From positions 1 through 64,000 of the forward strand of contig CAYSCW010000015.1 in NCBI GenBank assembly GCA_964429795.1: a stretch of DNA of 64,000 bases, written 5' to 3'. The notes beneath the pieces are model-generated. The model did no database searches and was not told the origin of the DNA. It worked only from the letters and a program-made list of their open reading frames with translations. The translations under genes were made by a program, and so were the position numbers. The DNA is from CAYSCW01 sp964429795 (lineage in GTDB: Bacteria; Acidobacteriota; Aminicenantia; Aminicenantales; Aminicenantaceae). Of the stretch, positions 1 to 9,860 are shown in pieces (position 1 is the first letter of the stretch; every line of letters starts with the position of its first letter).

Positions 1-3000
1 GTCAGGATTGAAAAGGATGGTTCCTCTCCGATTTTCGTTCAATTCAAAAACGACCCTAACGATCCCAACAGTCTAGGTTACAATGAGGTTTTTTCAATCA
101 ATGAAGACCGAGCAGGAGTTCTCTGGATTGGGACTCATGCAGGATTGAACAAGGTCGACCAGGAGAGAAAGTCATTTCTGCTTTACCGATCCAAGCCCAA
201 CGATCCTCACAGCCTGAGCCATAATTATGTCTATTCTATTTGGGAAGACAAATCCGGTGTGCTCTGGATTGGAACTCAAGGAGGAGGACTCAATAAATTT
301 GATCGGCAAAAGGGACAATTCATTCATTACCGCGCTGATCCCAGTGATCCCAACAGCCTGAGCAGCGGCTGGATCAGGACAATCTATGAGGACAGCTCAG
401 GCACCCTCTGGGTAGGGACTCTGGACGGTCTCAACAAACTCGTCCCAAGCAAAAAGAAAGGCTCTCCTCCCGTTTTCATTCATTATAAAGCCGACCTTGA
501 CATGCTCGATAGTCTGAGTAACAACGTCGTCAGAACTATCATTGAAGACCATAGGGGGATGCTCTGGGTTGGGACAGAAGACGGATTGAACAGATTTGAA
601 AGGAAAAGGGAAAAGTTTACTCGATATCGAAATGATCCCGACAATCCCCACAGCCTCAGTAACAACTTTATCTACTCAGTCTGCGAGGACAGCTCAGGCA
701 CCCTCTGGGTAGGGACTCTGGACGGTCTCAACAAACTCGTCCCAAGCAAAAAGAAAGGCTCTCCTCCCGTTTTCATTCATTATAAAGCCGAGCCCAATAA
801 TTCCTCCTCTATAAGCAACAGCGAAGTCTTATCCATCTATGAAGACCGATCAGGCGTGCTCTGGATTGGAACGCCCGGAGGGCTCAATAAATTCGATCGG
901 GAGAAGGAATCATTCACCTATTATACAGAGAAAGATGGCCTACCCAATGATTTAATTTACAACATACTGGAAGACAACAACGGAAACCTCTGGCTCAGCA
1001 CCAATAAGGGACTGTCGATGTTTAATCCCCATCAAGAAAGATTCAGAAACTATGATGTGAAGGACGGACTTCAAAGCAACGAGTTCAACCTGGGGGCCTG
1101 TCACAAGAGTAGTGATGGAGAAATTTTCTTCGGAGGGATCAATGGGTTCAACAGTTTCTATCCAGAAGACATTCAAGAGAATCCCCATATTCCAGAAGTT
1201 GTGATCACGAAATTCCAAATATTCAACAAACCCGTTCCCATCGGAGAGGGCCCAGATGGCCGTTCCATCTTGAAAAAATCCATCACGGAAACCCAGGCTA
1301 TCGTACTCTCCCATAAAGACAGAGTCCTTTCCTTCGAGTTTACAGCACTCCACTTTGTATCTCCGGAGAAGAACGAATATGCGTACAAGATGGAGGGCTT
1401 TGAAAAAGACTGGAATTACGTGGGCAACAGGCGCTTTGTGGATTATACCAACCTCCCCCCGGGACACTATGTTTTTAGAGTCAAGGGCTCGAATAACGAT
1501 GGAATATGGAATGAAGAAGGAGCATCATTGAAAATTTCAATCACTCCTCCTTTTTGGCAGACATGGTGGTTTCGGGGAGTTGTCATCATAACTATCCTCC
1601 TTTTGTTTTATTCAATCTATGAGATCAGAACAAAGAGCATCAGAGAAAGGTCCAGGGAACTCGAGAATTGTGTAGAGGAACGCACCGCAGAGCTGAAAGC
1701 TGCAAACCAAGAGCTCCAGCAGGAAGTCGTCGTGCGCAAGAGGGCGGAGACGGCTTTGCAAGCCGGGAAAGCCTACCTCGACCAGCTATTCGAGAATGCC
1801 CAAGAGGCGATTGTCATGGTGGGTAACGACCATAGAGTCCTACGCGTCAATAGCGAATTTTCCAGATTATTCGGATATAATCCGCAAGAGGCTGAGGGAC
1901 AATTGATAGATGCCCTGGTTTCTTCTGATGAAACCGAGAGAGAGGCTGCCTTCTTTACGAGGCAACTGACAGAAGGCAAGAAAATAGCCTTCGAATCCGT
2001 GCGTCGTTGTAAAGATGGGACCCTTATCCATGTTTCAGCCATCGGGTCACCGATCATCATCGACGGATCCAAACAAGGCCACTATGCCATCTATCGGGAC
2101 ATCACAGAGCGTAAACGGGCTGAGGAGAATGTCAAGCGGCGAGCCGCCCAGGCAGCATTGATCTATGAAATTGGTGAGCGGATAAGCCGCAAACTGAAGC
2201 TTAAGGAGCTCTTCTCCGAAATTGTGACTGCAGTACGGGAAGCTTTCAATTACCACAGTGTGTCTCTCTTTCTTGTCGATGAGAGGCCCAAACAGTTAAT
2301 CATGCAGTCCATTTCGGGCGGGAACGTAGACTTCTCTCTGCCCGGATCGCGGCTGGACATCGGAGTAGGTATGACAGGATATGCCGCAGCAAGTGGCAAA
2401 ACCCAGATCAGCAACGATGTCAGCAAAGATCCTCATTATGTCTGTTTCGGTACGGAAAAAACAAAATCAGAAATCGCTGTTCCCATCAGGAGCGGCGATA
2501 AAGTGATTGGAGTTTTCGATATACAGAGTGATAAATTGGAGGCTTTTGACGAGACAGATGTGTCAGCCATGGAGACACTCAGTAATCAAATTGCCACGGC
2601 TATCGAGAATGCCCGCCTCTACGAGAAAGCCCAGCAAGAAATAAGCGAACGCAAGAAAGCGGAGTCACAACTAAGCACCTCGCTCAAAGAAAAAGAAGTG
2701 CTCCTCAAAGAGATTCATCACCGGGTCAAGAACAACATGCAGATCATCTCCAGCCTGCTCAGACTCCAGTCATGGCAGATCAAGGATGAAAAGATGCAGG
2801 AGATATTCAAGGCCAGTCAGGACCGGATAAAATCAATGGCGCTCATCCATGAAAAGCTGTATCAATCCGATGACCTGGCAAGGATCGACTTTGCTGAATA
2901 TGTCAGGAGCCTGACCAACAACCTGTTCTCCATGTACAGACGTGAAATGGAATCCGTAGACATTAAGCTGGATATGGAGAAGTTTTACCTGGATATCAAC

Positions 3001-3321
3001 TCAGCCATTCCTCTTGGATTGATCGTCAATGAGCTCGTCTCGAATTCCCTCAAATATGCTTTCCCTGAGAAACGGGCAAGGGAAGTGGAAAGAGAGTCCA
3101 AAGATGAGATATGCCTCAGCCTTTGTTGTGAGAACAAGGGGCGGGCAACTCTCGTTGTGCGCGATAACGGGGTGGGTTTGCCGCCAGATTTTGACTATTG
3201 CAAGAGCGAATCACTCGGCCTGCAACTTGTGACAGATCTGGTAGACCAGCTCGATGGTTCGATCGAACTCAAAAGAGAGAAGGGCACAGCTTTCATCATC
3301 ACCTTTGGCATCCCTAAATAA
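1..3321 (+). CDS. Propeller-type sensor histidine kinase (5' end outside window)
   Basis: The reading frame is open from the first base, so the protein starts upstream. Residues are counted from the TTG at 145. About 300 residues of two-component-regulator propeller blades (repeating SLSxNxVxSIxEDxSGxLWIGTxGGLNKF) are followed by a Y_Y_Y domain near 395-465. One membrane helix lies near 476-494, then a coiled coil, a PAS domain near 542-658 ending DITERKR, and a GAF domain near 670-829. The kinase has a HisKA_2/HWE-like DHp motif (KEIHHRVKNN near 854) and an HATPase with N box (NELVSNSLKYAF) and G boxes (DNGVGLP). The architecture implies a periplasmic ligand-binding propeller driving a cytoplasmic kinase; such fusions often sense carbohydrates. 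It has no receiver of its own, and the next gene, 4 bases downstream, supplies one. The ligand is unknown. Confidence 0.9.
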   Translation, partial: VRIEKDGSSPIFVQFKNDPNDPNSLGYNEVFSINEDRAGVLWIGTHAGLNKVDQERKSFLLYRSKPNDPHSLSHNYVYSIWEDKSGVLWIGTQGGGLNKFDRQKGQFIHYRADPSDPNSLSSGWIRTIYEDSSGTLWVGTLDGLNKLVPSKKKGSPPVFIHYKADLDMLDSLSNNVVRTIIEDHRGMLWVGTEDGLNRFERKREKFTRYRNDPDNPHSLSNNFIYSVCEDSSGTLWVGTLDGLNKLVPSKKKGSPPVFIHYKAEPNNSSSISNSEVLSIYEDRSGVLWIGTPGGLNKFDREKESFTYYTEKDGLPNDLIYNILEDNNGNLWLSTNKGLSMFNPHQERFRNYDVKDGLQSNEFNLGACHKSSDGEIFFGGINGFNSFYPEDIQENPHIPEVVITKFQIFNKPVPIGEGPDGRSILKKSITETQAIVLSHKDRVLSFEFTALHFVSPEKNEYAYKMEGFEKDWNYVGNRRFVDYTNLPPGHYVFRVKGSNNDGIWNEEGASLKISITPPFWQTWWFRGVVIITILLLFYSIYEIRTKSIRERSRELENCVEERTAELKAANQELQQEVVVRKRAETALQAGKAYLDQLFENAQEAIVMVGNDHRVLRVNSEFSRLFGYNPQEAEGQLIDALVSSDETEREAAFFTRQLTEGKKIAFESVRRCKDGTLIHVSAIGSPIIIDGSKQGHYAIYRDITERKRAEENVKRRAAQAALIYEIGERISRKLKLKELFSEIVTAVREAFNYHSVSLFLVDERPKQLIMQSISGGNVDFSLPGSRLDIGVGMTGYAAASGKTQISNDVSKDPHYVCFGTEKTKSEIAVPIRSGDKVIGVFDIQSDKLEAFDETDVSAMETLSNQIATAIENARLYEKAQQEISERKKAESQLSTSLKEKEVLLKEIHHRVKNNMQIISSLLRLQSWQIKDEKMQEIFKASQDRIKSMALIHEKLYQSDDLARIDFAEYVRSLTNNLFSMYRREMESVDIKLDMEKFYLDINSAIPLGLIVNELVSNSLKYAFPEKRAREVERESKDEICLSLCCENKGRATLVVRDNGVGLPPDFDYCKSESLGLQLVTDLVDQLDGSIELKREKGTAFIITFGIPK
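388..791 (+). repeat. 107-bp perfect direct repeat inside the propeller domain
   Basis: Bases 388-494 and 685-791 are identical, offset by 297 bp (99 codons, in frame). They encode EDSSGTLWVGTLDGLNKL and the following KKKGSPP loop. Neighbouring blades are similar only at protein level, so this looks like a recent blade duplication or gene conversion. It could also mislead short-read assembly. Confidence 0.95.
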
Positions 3322-3325
3322 AAAA

Positions 3326-3730
3326 ATGGCTTTCAGAAAAGAATATTTGAGGATATTGATCGTCGAGGACGAAAGCATTGTGGCAAGAGACATCCAGGGC
3401 ATGCTGTTCAGACTGGGATATGGACTCTCACCGATAGCCTCCAGGGGACAGGAAGCGATCGAGAAGGCCCTGGAGCGTCAGCCTGATATCATCCTGATGG
3501 ATATCAGGCTAAAGGAGAACATGGACGGTATAGAGACCGCAAAGAAGATCCGAGAACATTTTTCTATTCCGATCATCTACATGTCTGCCTTATCCGATGA
3601 GGAAAGCCTGGAGCGAGCCAGGAGGGCAGAGCCCTCCTTCTTCATTTCCAAACCCATAGAGGAAAACGAATTGCAGACCGTTATCGATAAGGTCTATGCC
3701 CTGAGAAAAGGATCCCCCAACTCCAAATAA
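3326..3730 (+). CDS. Single-domain response regulator (CheY-like receiver)
   Basis: This is a 134-residue receiver domain with no output domain. It shows the acidic pair in LIVEDE, the phospho-acceptor Asp in ILMDIRL, the Ser/Thr-position residue in YMSAL, and the conserved Lys in FISKPI. I chose the ATG four bases after the kinase stop. The frame stays open upstream into the kinase gene, but that part is shadow sequence. Adjacency makes it the likely phospho-acceptor of the preceding HisKA_2-type kinase, which commonly pairs with such receivers. The output must be through protein contact or phosphotransfer to another protein that is not visible here. Confidence 0.9.
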   Translation: MAFRKEYLRILIVEDESIVARDIQGMLFRLGYGLSPIASRGQEAIEKALERQPDIILMDIRLKENMDGIETAKKIREHFSIPIIYMSALSDEESLERARRAEPSFFISKPIEENELQTVIDKVYALRKGSPNSK

Positions 3731-3747
3731 TTAAAGCCGCAATTATC

Positions 3748-3847
3748 NNNNNNNNNNNNNNNNNNNNNNNNNNNNNNNNNNNNNNNNNNNNNNNNNNNNN
3801 NNNNNNNNNNNNNNNNNNNNNNNNNNNNNNNNNNNNNNNNNNNNNNN
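3748..3847. other. Scaffold gap (100 N)
   Basis: A run of exactly 100 N, the usual placeholder for a gap of unknown length. It removes the 3' end of pyrE. The sequences on either side do not visibly overlap. Confidence 0.98.
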
Positions 3848-4393
3848 GAGAAGGTCATCCCTGGTAAGCAGAGAGACAAAAGTGTAGCCATCCTTTTCTA
3901 GATTCTCCCTTCCTCCTTCTAACCTGTCCACCAGAGCCAATGCCACAACCACCTCACCGCCTTCTTCCTCTACGGCTTTACATGCTTTCAGAGTGGACCC
4001 GCCTGTGGTGATTACATCATCAACAACAGCCACTCTCCAGCCGTGCTGAAAAGGACCTTCAATCATTTTCCTCTCCCCATGCTTCTTGGGCTCCTTACGG
4101 ACAATAAAAGCTGGAAGGGGCCGCTCCGTCTCCGCACTTAATGCCGCCACTGCACTGACGATGGGATCAGCACCAAGAGTATACCCGCCAATAGCATCGA
4201 TATCGTAGGACTTAAGCACCTCCAGGAACAGACGAGCCGTCAGGTTTGCTCCCTTTGGATCGAGTGTGGTCATCTTGGCATCAATATAATAATTACTCAC
4301 CCTTCCAGAAGTAAGGACTCTCTCGACATCGGTAATCAGTGATTTTTCTTTAACAAGTCGGATGAGATCCTTTTTTAATGTCTCTTGGTCCAT
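3848..4393 (-). CDS. pyrE: Orotate phosphoribosyltransferase (C-terminus lost in gap)
   Basis: PyrE converts orotate and PRPP to OMP in de novo pyrimidine synthesis. About 182 residues are visible. They include the orotate-contact region (SGRVSNYYIDAKM), the KEPKKHG loop and the PRPP-binding motif VAVVDDVITTGGS. Members of the family are usually about 185-215 residues, so only a short tail should be missing. If the gap really were 100 bases in frame, a TAA at 3743-3745 would close it, but the gap length is nominal. The gene lies 29 bases after the SpoIID-domain gene on the same strand, so the two may be co-transcribed. Confidence 0.92.
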
Positions 4394-4422
4394 TACTTTT
4401 CCGCCTTTTTGGATTATCTGGT

Positions 4423-6639
4423 TTAATAGATTTTGTCTATTTTAATCCCGCGGTAATACTTTTTCAATATTTCTTTGTAATCGGCACCGGCACGAGCCAT
4501 CCCGAAAGCACCAACCTGACAGAGTCCTACACCATGACCCCATCCTTTCCCTCTGAAAACAAAATGGGTTATGCGGCCTGTATCATCATACTCTCTATCC
4601 ACAACGAAAAGTATCTCCTTCAGACCTAGAACTCTGCGAATCTTGAATCCCTTGACCAGAGCCTGGGTTTCGCTCCCCTTGATGAGGAGTTCGATTACTC
4701 TCTTTGACTGTCCTCTCTTCTGAATAATCAAATCATGAAGTTCTCCGATAGGATAAAATTCATTCACCCTTTTTTCCAGTTTCTCTCTCGACTTGCGTAC
4801 TTGCCAGCGATGTAGAGAAGAACTTCTGTCCAGGATATTGGAATAAGGGGGATAGACAACCTCGAGCAGTTTGACTTCTCCATCGTTTGCGATCCATCTC
4901 ACTGTGTCCCCTCTCATGATGGAAACCCGCTGAGCGAAGCCACATTCACCATCATTGTTTCTCAGCAAAAAAATATCAGGAGAAAGGCTCAAATCCTTCA
5001 CCTCCCCTTCTTCCTCTACATATACATGATTCTGTCCCCAGTTGATGAGTGTTCCTGAGTCAGCCAAGTCACGGTAGCTTTTGATGATTTTACTCAAATA
5101 GTAGGCCAGTTCTCCTCGGCTCAAAACCGCCTCTGGTTCTCTCACTTTTTGGGATGAAGAGAAGATCCCGGACTGGATCATATAGGCCAACTTATCCCCA
5201 TCCTCACCATTCCACTTTTCGTAATCCTTGAGGATGAATTCCTTCTCACTCTCAATCAAGAGATTCTCTACTCTTTCATTCCAGTCGAATGCATCACCTA
5301 CCAGCCTAACAAAAGCAGCCATATTCAGGGTAGATGGCTGGGTTCGGAAATTCTTTCTCTTTTTACCCAGCCAGCCCAAAGCATTTGTTATCCAGGATGT
5401 GGCTTCCTCAAAGGAAGCTTCTTTCTGGAAGAAAGCAGGATCAATCTGGTCGGGGATGATCTTCAGGCTGATGAGTCGCGCTACTGCAGAGTTAATATTT
5501 ATCCCTTCTACTAAAATGGGTGGGACTCTTGGCCGGCCGATAAGCTCCCATTCTTCCTGTTTTTCATAAACGCACTCAGTGCTTCTCAAGTAAGGAAAAG
5601 AGGGGCCTCCAAATACATTCTCCACATCCTCGGTCATGCCGCCACAAGTGCTGGTGTAGAGGGCATCGATCAGCTCTCCCTTATACTTAGCCACTTCACC
5701 GCGCGTCATCGCTACGGCCAAGGTGCTGAGGGGATGCTCAGCACTCATCCCCGAATAAAATTGCATAAGAGGAGTGTCTGACAGATCAAATCCCAGATCA
5801 CCGTTCATGCCTAATTTCTTGATGGCATAAGTGCGGGCAGCCACAGCCTGGGCTTTGTGAGCCTCCAGCTCACGGAAATCATAAGGGGAGAGCTCGCTGG
5901 GCACCACCCCTTTTAGATAATTCTCAATATTCAGAATATTGATCAGCACCAGCCCTTTGGGACTGGCTTTGAGTACAAAAATGCCACGGTAATCTCTACC
6001 GTTGTAGGAGAGATAACTCTGTTTGCTCTTGGGGATGAAATAGAGAACTGTGGTCTCATGAAGGTTCTTCAGCTCATCGTTGACTAGAATCCAATGCGGC
6101 TTGGCTTTGTCCTCGGTGATTTCCTCACAAAGAATCCAGCTTTCCTTGATCCCGATTTGATTGAGCCTCTTGATGAAGCTCAAGGCATCTCCTCTGGTCA
6201 GAAAATCCCCTACTTTGACTTGATAAAAACCGCCGATTTCGTTCTCTCTGTCCTCTGTCACATATATCTTGTTATCGACTTTTGTCTTTAACTCCTCAGC
6301 ATAGAGTTCGGCCTCTTCCTTATCTTTGGTCTGAAATACTTGGAGGAGGAATTTCTCCGTCAGCTTTTCCTTGTTACCTTTGATGTGAACTTCATCGGCA
6401 TCATCTGCGATCATCTTGTACTTAGCATTGACCTCATAAATCTTCATCCCGGAAGAGGCAGTGATTTTTATATCGCTTAAGTTTACTCCTAGCCCGATCT
6501 TTATGATCGGCTTTTCGATCAGATAGCCGTGAAAAAAGGTTTTTTCTGTGCCGAACTTAACAGGTTGGCCGCCTAATATAAAGAAAGACAGGATGAGTAC
6601 GGCAGTGAAATTGAAATGATTGCGGGGGGTGATTTTCAT
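4423..6639 (-). CDS. SpoIID/LytB-domain protein with SPOR-like region
   Basis: A 738-residue exported protein with an N-terminal hydrophobic signal. A SPOR-like segment lies near 95-170 (paired QVFQTKDKEEA and QVKVGDFLTRGDA units). The SpoIID/LytB domain follows, with ELEAHKAQAVAARTYAI, MTRGEVAKYKG and the TSTCGG/STEC cysteines. An SLH-like insert (EAVLSRGELAYYLSKII) comes next, and the C-terminal part of SpoIID (GKGWGHGVGLCQVGAFGMA) closes the protein. SpoIID of Bacillus is a lytic transglycosylase, and LytB is an amidase enhancer. Here it probably acts on peptidoglycan in the periplasm. It is much longer than typical SpoIID (about 340 residues), because the catalytic domain is split by the insert. 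Nothing in the window suggests sporulation. The Shine-Dalgarno sequence (AGGATAAG) is weak. Confidence 0.82.
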   Translation of the reverse strand: MKITPRNHFNFTAVLILSFFILGGQPVKFGTEKTFFHGYLIEKPIIKIGLGVNLSDIKITASSGMKIYEVNAKYKMIADDADEVHIKGNKEKLTEKFLLQVFQTKDKEEAELYAEELKTKVDNKIYVTEDRENEIGGFYQVKVGDFLTRGDALSFIKRLNQIGIKESWILCEEITEDKAKPHWILVNDELKNLHETTVLYFIPKSKQSYLSYNGRDYRGIFVLKASPKGLVLINILNIENYLKGVVPSELSPYDFRELEAHKAQAVAARTYAIKKLGMNGDLGFDLSDTPLMQFYSGMSAEHPLSTLAVAMTRGEVAKYKGELIDALYTSTCGGMTEDVENVFGGPSFPYLRSTECVYEKQEEWELIGRPRVPPILVEGININSAVARLISLKIIPDQIDPAFFQKEASFEEATSWITNALGWLGKKRKNFRTQPSTLNMAAFVRLVGDAFDWNERVENLLIESEKEFILKDYEKWNGEDGDKLAYMIQSGIFSSSQKVREPEAVLSRGELAYYLSKIIKSYRDLADSGTLINWGQNHVYVEEEGEVKDLSLSPDIFLLRNNDGECGFAQRVSIMRGDTVRWIANDGEVKLLEVVYPPYSNILDRSSSLHRWQVRKSREKLEKRVNEFYPIGELHDLIIQKRGQSKRVIELLIKGSETQALVKGFKIRRVLGLKEILFVVDREYDDTGRITHFVFRGKGWGHGVGLCQVGAFGMARAGADYKEILKKYYRGIKIDKIY

Positions 6640-6922
6640 GAGCTGACTTATCCTGGCGTGATTATAGAAGAAACTTTGTCCTTATGTCAAGGAATAAATT
6701 CAATATATAATACATCATCTTATTTTCTATACAACATGTAGTATTCATTTTCGTCTCTCAAGAACTTGTTAGAATAGAGGAAAAGGAAGCAATTGTCCAG
6801 CCCTTCTCTCAAACGTGTCTTTTTTATTTGAAAAGTCCGTGATTTATTATAAAATCCAGAAAAAATGAAAACAGTTGATCTTTTCATACGGCTAAAAGAA
6901 ATCATCATCTAAGGAGGCATCC

Positions 6923-9841
6923 ATGAATCGCTTTTCTAAAAAATCAACTCGTCCCATCCTTCTTATTTTCCTTTGCCTTCTTCTCTTGCCCATGACTCTC
7001 ACCGCCCGCCAGGAAGTTGATAAAGAATACACCCAGAAGATCCTTGAATACACCACGGAAAAATTCTTTCTCACCGAGCTGGTGGATTATCTTCCTGCAT
7101 CTCCGCCAATCCCAAACCCTAAAGAAATCCTGGGAGAAGTCATAGGTGCTCCTGATATTCTTCATTACACAGACGAGATAAACCGCTACATGAAAGCTGT
7201 GGCGGGCAAAAGCTCAAGGGTCATGGCCTTCTCCTCCGGTCTGAGTGATGAAGGAAAGGAGATGATCACAGTTGCAGTCTCGGATGAGAAAAACATCGAG
7301 AGATTGAAAAGAATCAAAGAAATCATGACGCTTCTGGCGGATCCCCGCAAAATCGAAGAATCTGAGGCAGATAAGCTTATAGCCGAAGGAATTCCAATTT
7401 ACTGGATCACCGGCGGTCTTCATTCCTCTGAATGCGGCTCTCCGGAAATGTTGATGGAGCTTGTCTATCGTCTGGCCGTGGATGAAAAGGACTTTTTCCA
7501 GACCATCCGCAAGAACATGATTGTGCTCATCACACCTATCCTTGAAGTCGATGGCAGAGACCGTTATGTAGACACTTACCGTTACAAAAAGGAACACAAG
7601 GACAAGAAAACTCTTCCTCTTGTCTATTGGGGAAACTATGTGGCTCATGACAACAACCGAGATAACATCGGCCTCGCCCTCAAATTGACGGAAAACATGA
7701 TGAAGACGTACTTCGAATGGCATCCAGTTATCATGCATGACCTGCATGAATCTGTACCTTACCTCTATACTTCAACCGGAACCGGTCCCTATAACGCCTG
7801 GCTCGATCCCATAACCATAAACGAATGGCAGGAGCTGGCTTATGCTGAGATTTCAGAAATGACAAAACGTGATGTGCCAGGAGTTTGGACACACGGATTC
7901 TTCGATGGCTGGTCCCCCAGCTATGCCTTCTATGTTGCCATGTTCCACAACTCCACTGGACGCTTCTATGAGACTTTCGGAGGGACAGGAGCGGATACCA
8001 TGGTCCGCAATGTGGGAAGACAGTCGCAAAGGGCCTGGTTCAGGCCCAATCCTCCTCTATCCGCAGTCAAATGGTCATTCCGCAACAATATCAACCTCCA
8101 ACAGAGTGCTCTGCTTTTTGCTTTAAAGCACACGGCTGACAACCATGATAAGTTTTTAAGGAATTTCTACCTCAAAAGCAAACGCTCCGTGGCCAAAGCC
8201 ACCACCGAAGGCCCGGCAGGTTGGGTCATCCTATCAGAAAAACGCCCCTTAGCTGCAGCTGATCTGGTTAACCTGTTGAGAAAACATGGTGTTGAGGTCC
8301 ATCGAGCCAAGGAGGAATTCACCATCGAGAAAGAAAAATATCCTCCCGCAAGCTATATCATCCGTATGGATCAGCCTTACAGTCGCTGTGCTGACATGCT
8401 CCTTGACATCCAGTATTACAACCCCACCGATCCCCGTCCATATGATGATACAGGATGGACACTAGGAGCTTTACACAATGTGGAAATCAGGCGGATAGTG
8501 GAACAAAAAATTCTTGATGTTCCCATGACACTTCTTGAAGAAAACGTCAAGATTCAAGGCCGCATGCTCCAGCCTGAAAAAGCCGTGGCGTTCCTCATCA
8601 ATCATACAGCCGAAAACACTCTGATGAATCTCCGCTTCGCCCTCAAAGATGTGAAGATGCTGGCCGCAGAAAGAAGCTTCAAGGTCGACGATAAAAGATT
8701 CAACGCCGGAACCTTCATCATTCCTGTTGAGGAAAATCCCTCTGATATGGCCAGCCGCCTCAAACAAATCGTAGAAGAACTCGGGCTCACCGCTCACGGA
8801 GTCAAATCCATGCCCAAGGTAAAAACTCATCCTCTCGCTGTTCCTCGAATCGCCATCCTCCACACCTGGATTTTCACCCAGAATGAGGGCTGGTTCCGTC
8901 TTGCCTTTGAAAAGCTGGGTATTCCCTACTCTTACATTTCTGTCCATGACATAAGAGATACCAAGGATCTAAAAAGTTTGTACGATGTGATTATTTTCCC
9001 GCCTGTGATGTTCGGCAAAGCCCAGCGGCTGGTCAATGGAATCAGCGGCAATTCCCCCATACCCTGGAAAAAATCGGAAAAATATCCTCATCTCGGCGGC
9101 CCGGACTCCAGCGACGACATCCGGGGCGGCATGGGACTGGAGGGAGTCGTTCATCTTAAAAAATTCATCGAGGATGGCGGTCTGTTTGTTCCCATCACCA
9201 ACACAGCAAGCATTCCTATCGACTATGGATTAGCGGAAAGCGTTGCTGTCATCAAGCCCACAAAGCTTAAAACCGCCGGCTCAGTCTTAGAAGCACGCTT
9301 CAGCGATCTCAACAGCCCTGTTGCCTACGGTTACGACCACACTCTGGCTGTGCATTTCAACGGAGCCCCGGTGCTTGAGACGGGGATGAAGGCAGCTACT
9401 GGAGGAATAGACCTGGAGGCCATGATGGACAGCGAAGCTAAGGAAAGAGCCAGCGGCCGGGGAAGCCTAGAAGATCCAGATGTCATCCAGGGTCGGCCCC
9501 ACAAGCCCCCGAAAATCAAAGGAGCAGGGACCGGTATTCCTCCCGAATTCCGCGATATGCTCAATCTCTATATGCCTCCTGATTTGACCACAATCAGAGT
9601 CATTCTGCGCTTCGCCCGTAAAGAAAAACTCTTGGTAAGCGGCATGCTGGCGGGAGAAGAAGACCTTCAGAATCGAGCCGCAGTAGTTGATGTCCCATTA
9701 GGCAAAGGCCATATACTTTTTTTTGCCATCAACCCTATGTGGCGTTTCCAAACCCAGGGAAGTTTCTTTTTGCTTTTTAATGCGGCTTTGAACTATGATA
9801 ATTTGGGCGTTGGGAAACCCAAAGTCCAATCCACAGAATGA
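6923..9841 (+). CDS. Secreted M14-family zinc carboxypeptidase-like protein
   Basis: A 972-residue protein with a clear signal peptide (hydrophobic run LLIFLCLLLLPMTLTA). M14 features are visible: the HxxE zinc motif at His167/Glu170 (GLHSSE), a candidate third ligand at His272 or His275 (VIMHDLHES), and a candidate catalytic Glu350 (FYETFGG). The region after about residue 430 is not peptidase-like to my eye and resembles the long accessory parts of M14 proteins in Acidobacteria-like genomes. AAGGAGG at 6911-6917 supports the ATG. The protein probably degrades exogenous peptides in the periplasm. It heads a same-strand trio with a LolA-like protein and an M48 protease, 19 bases before the LolA-like start. 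Confidence 0.85.
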   Translation: MNRFSKKSTRPILLIFLCLLLLPMTLTARQEVDKEYTQKILEYTTEKFFLTELVDYLPASPPIPNPKEILGEVIGAPDILHYTDEINRYMKAVAGKSSRVMAFSSGLSDEGKEMITVAVSDEKNIERLKRIKEIMTLLADPRKIEESEADKLIAEGIPIYWITGGLHSSECGSPEMLMELVYRLAVDEKDFFQTIRKNMIVLITPILEVDGRDRYVDTYRYKKEHKDKKTLPLVYWGNYVAHDNNRDNIGLALKLTENMMKTYFEWHPVIMHDLHESVPYLYTSTGTGPYNAWLDPITINEWQELAYAEISEMTKRDVPGVWTHGFFDGWSPSYAFYVAMFHNSTGRFYETFGGTGADTMVRNVGRQSQRAWFRPNPPLSAVKWSFRNNINLQQSALLFALKHTADNHDKFLRNFYLKSKRSVAKATTEGPAGWVILSEKRPLAAADLVNLLRKHGVEVHRAKEEFTIEKEKYPPASYIIRMDQPYSRCADMLLDIQYYNPTDPRPYDDTGWTLGALHNVEIRRIVEQKILDVPMTLLEENVKIQGRMLQPEKAVAFLINHTAENTLMNLRFALKDVKMLAAERSFKVDDKRFNAGTFIIPVEENPSDMASRLKQIVEELGLTAHGVKSMPKVKTHPLAVPRIAILHTWIFTQNEGWFRLAFEKLGIPYSYISVHDIRDTKDLKSLYDVIIFPPVMFGKAQRLVNGISGNSPIPWKKSEKYPHLGGPDSSDDIRGGMGLEGVVHLKKFIEDGGLFVPITNTASIPIDYGLAESVAVIKPTKLKTAGSVLEARFSDLNSPVAYGYDHTLAVHFNGAPVLETGMKAATGGIDLEAMMDSEAKERASGRGSLEDPDVIQGRPHKPPKIKGAGTGIPPEFRDMLNLYMPPDLTTIRVILRFARKEKLLVSGMLAGEEDLQNRAAVVDVPLGKGHILFFAINPMWRFQTQGSFFLLFNAALNYDNLGVGKPKVQSTE

Positions 9842-9860
9842 ATAAAAAAAGGAGGAAGTG

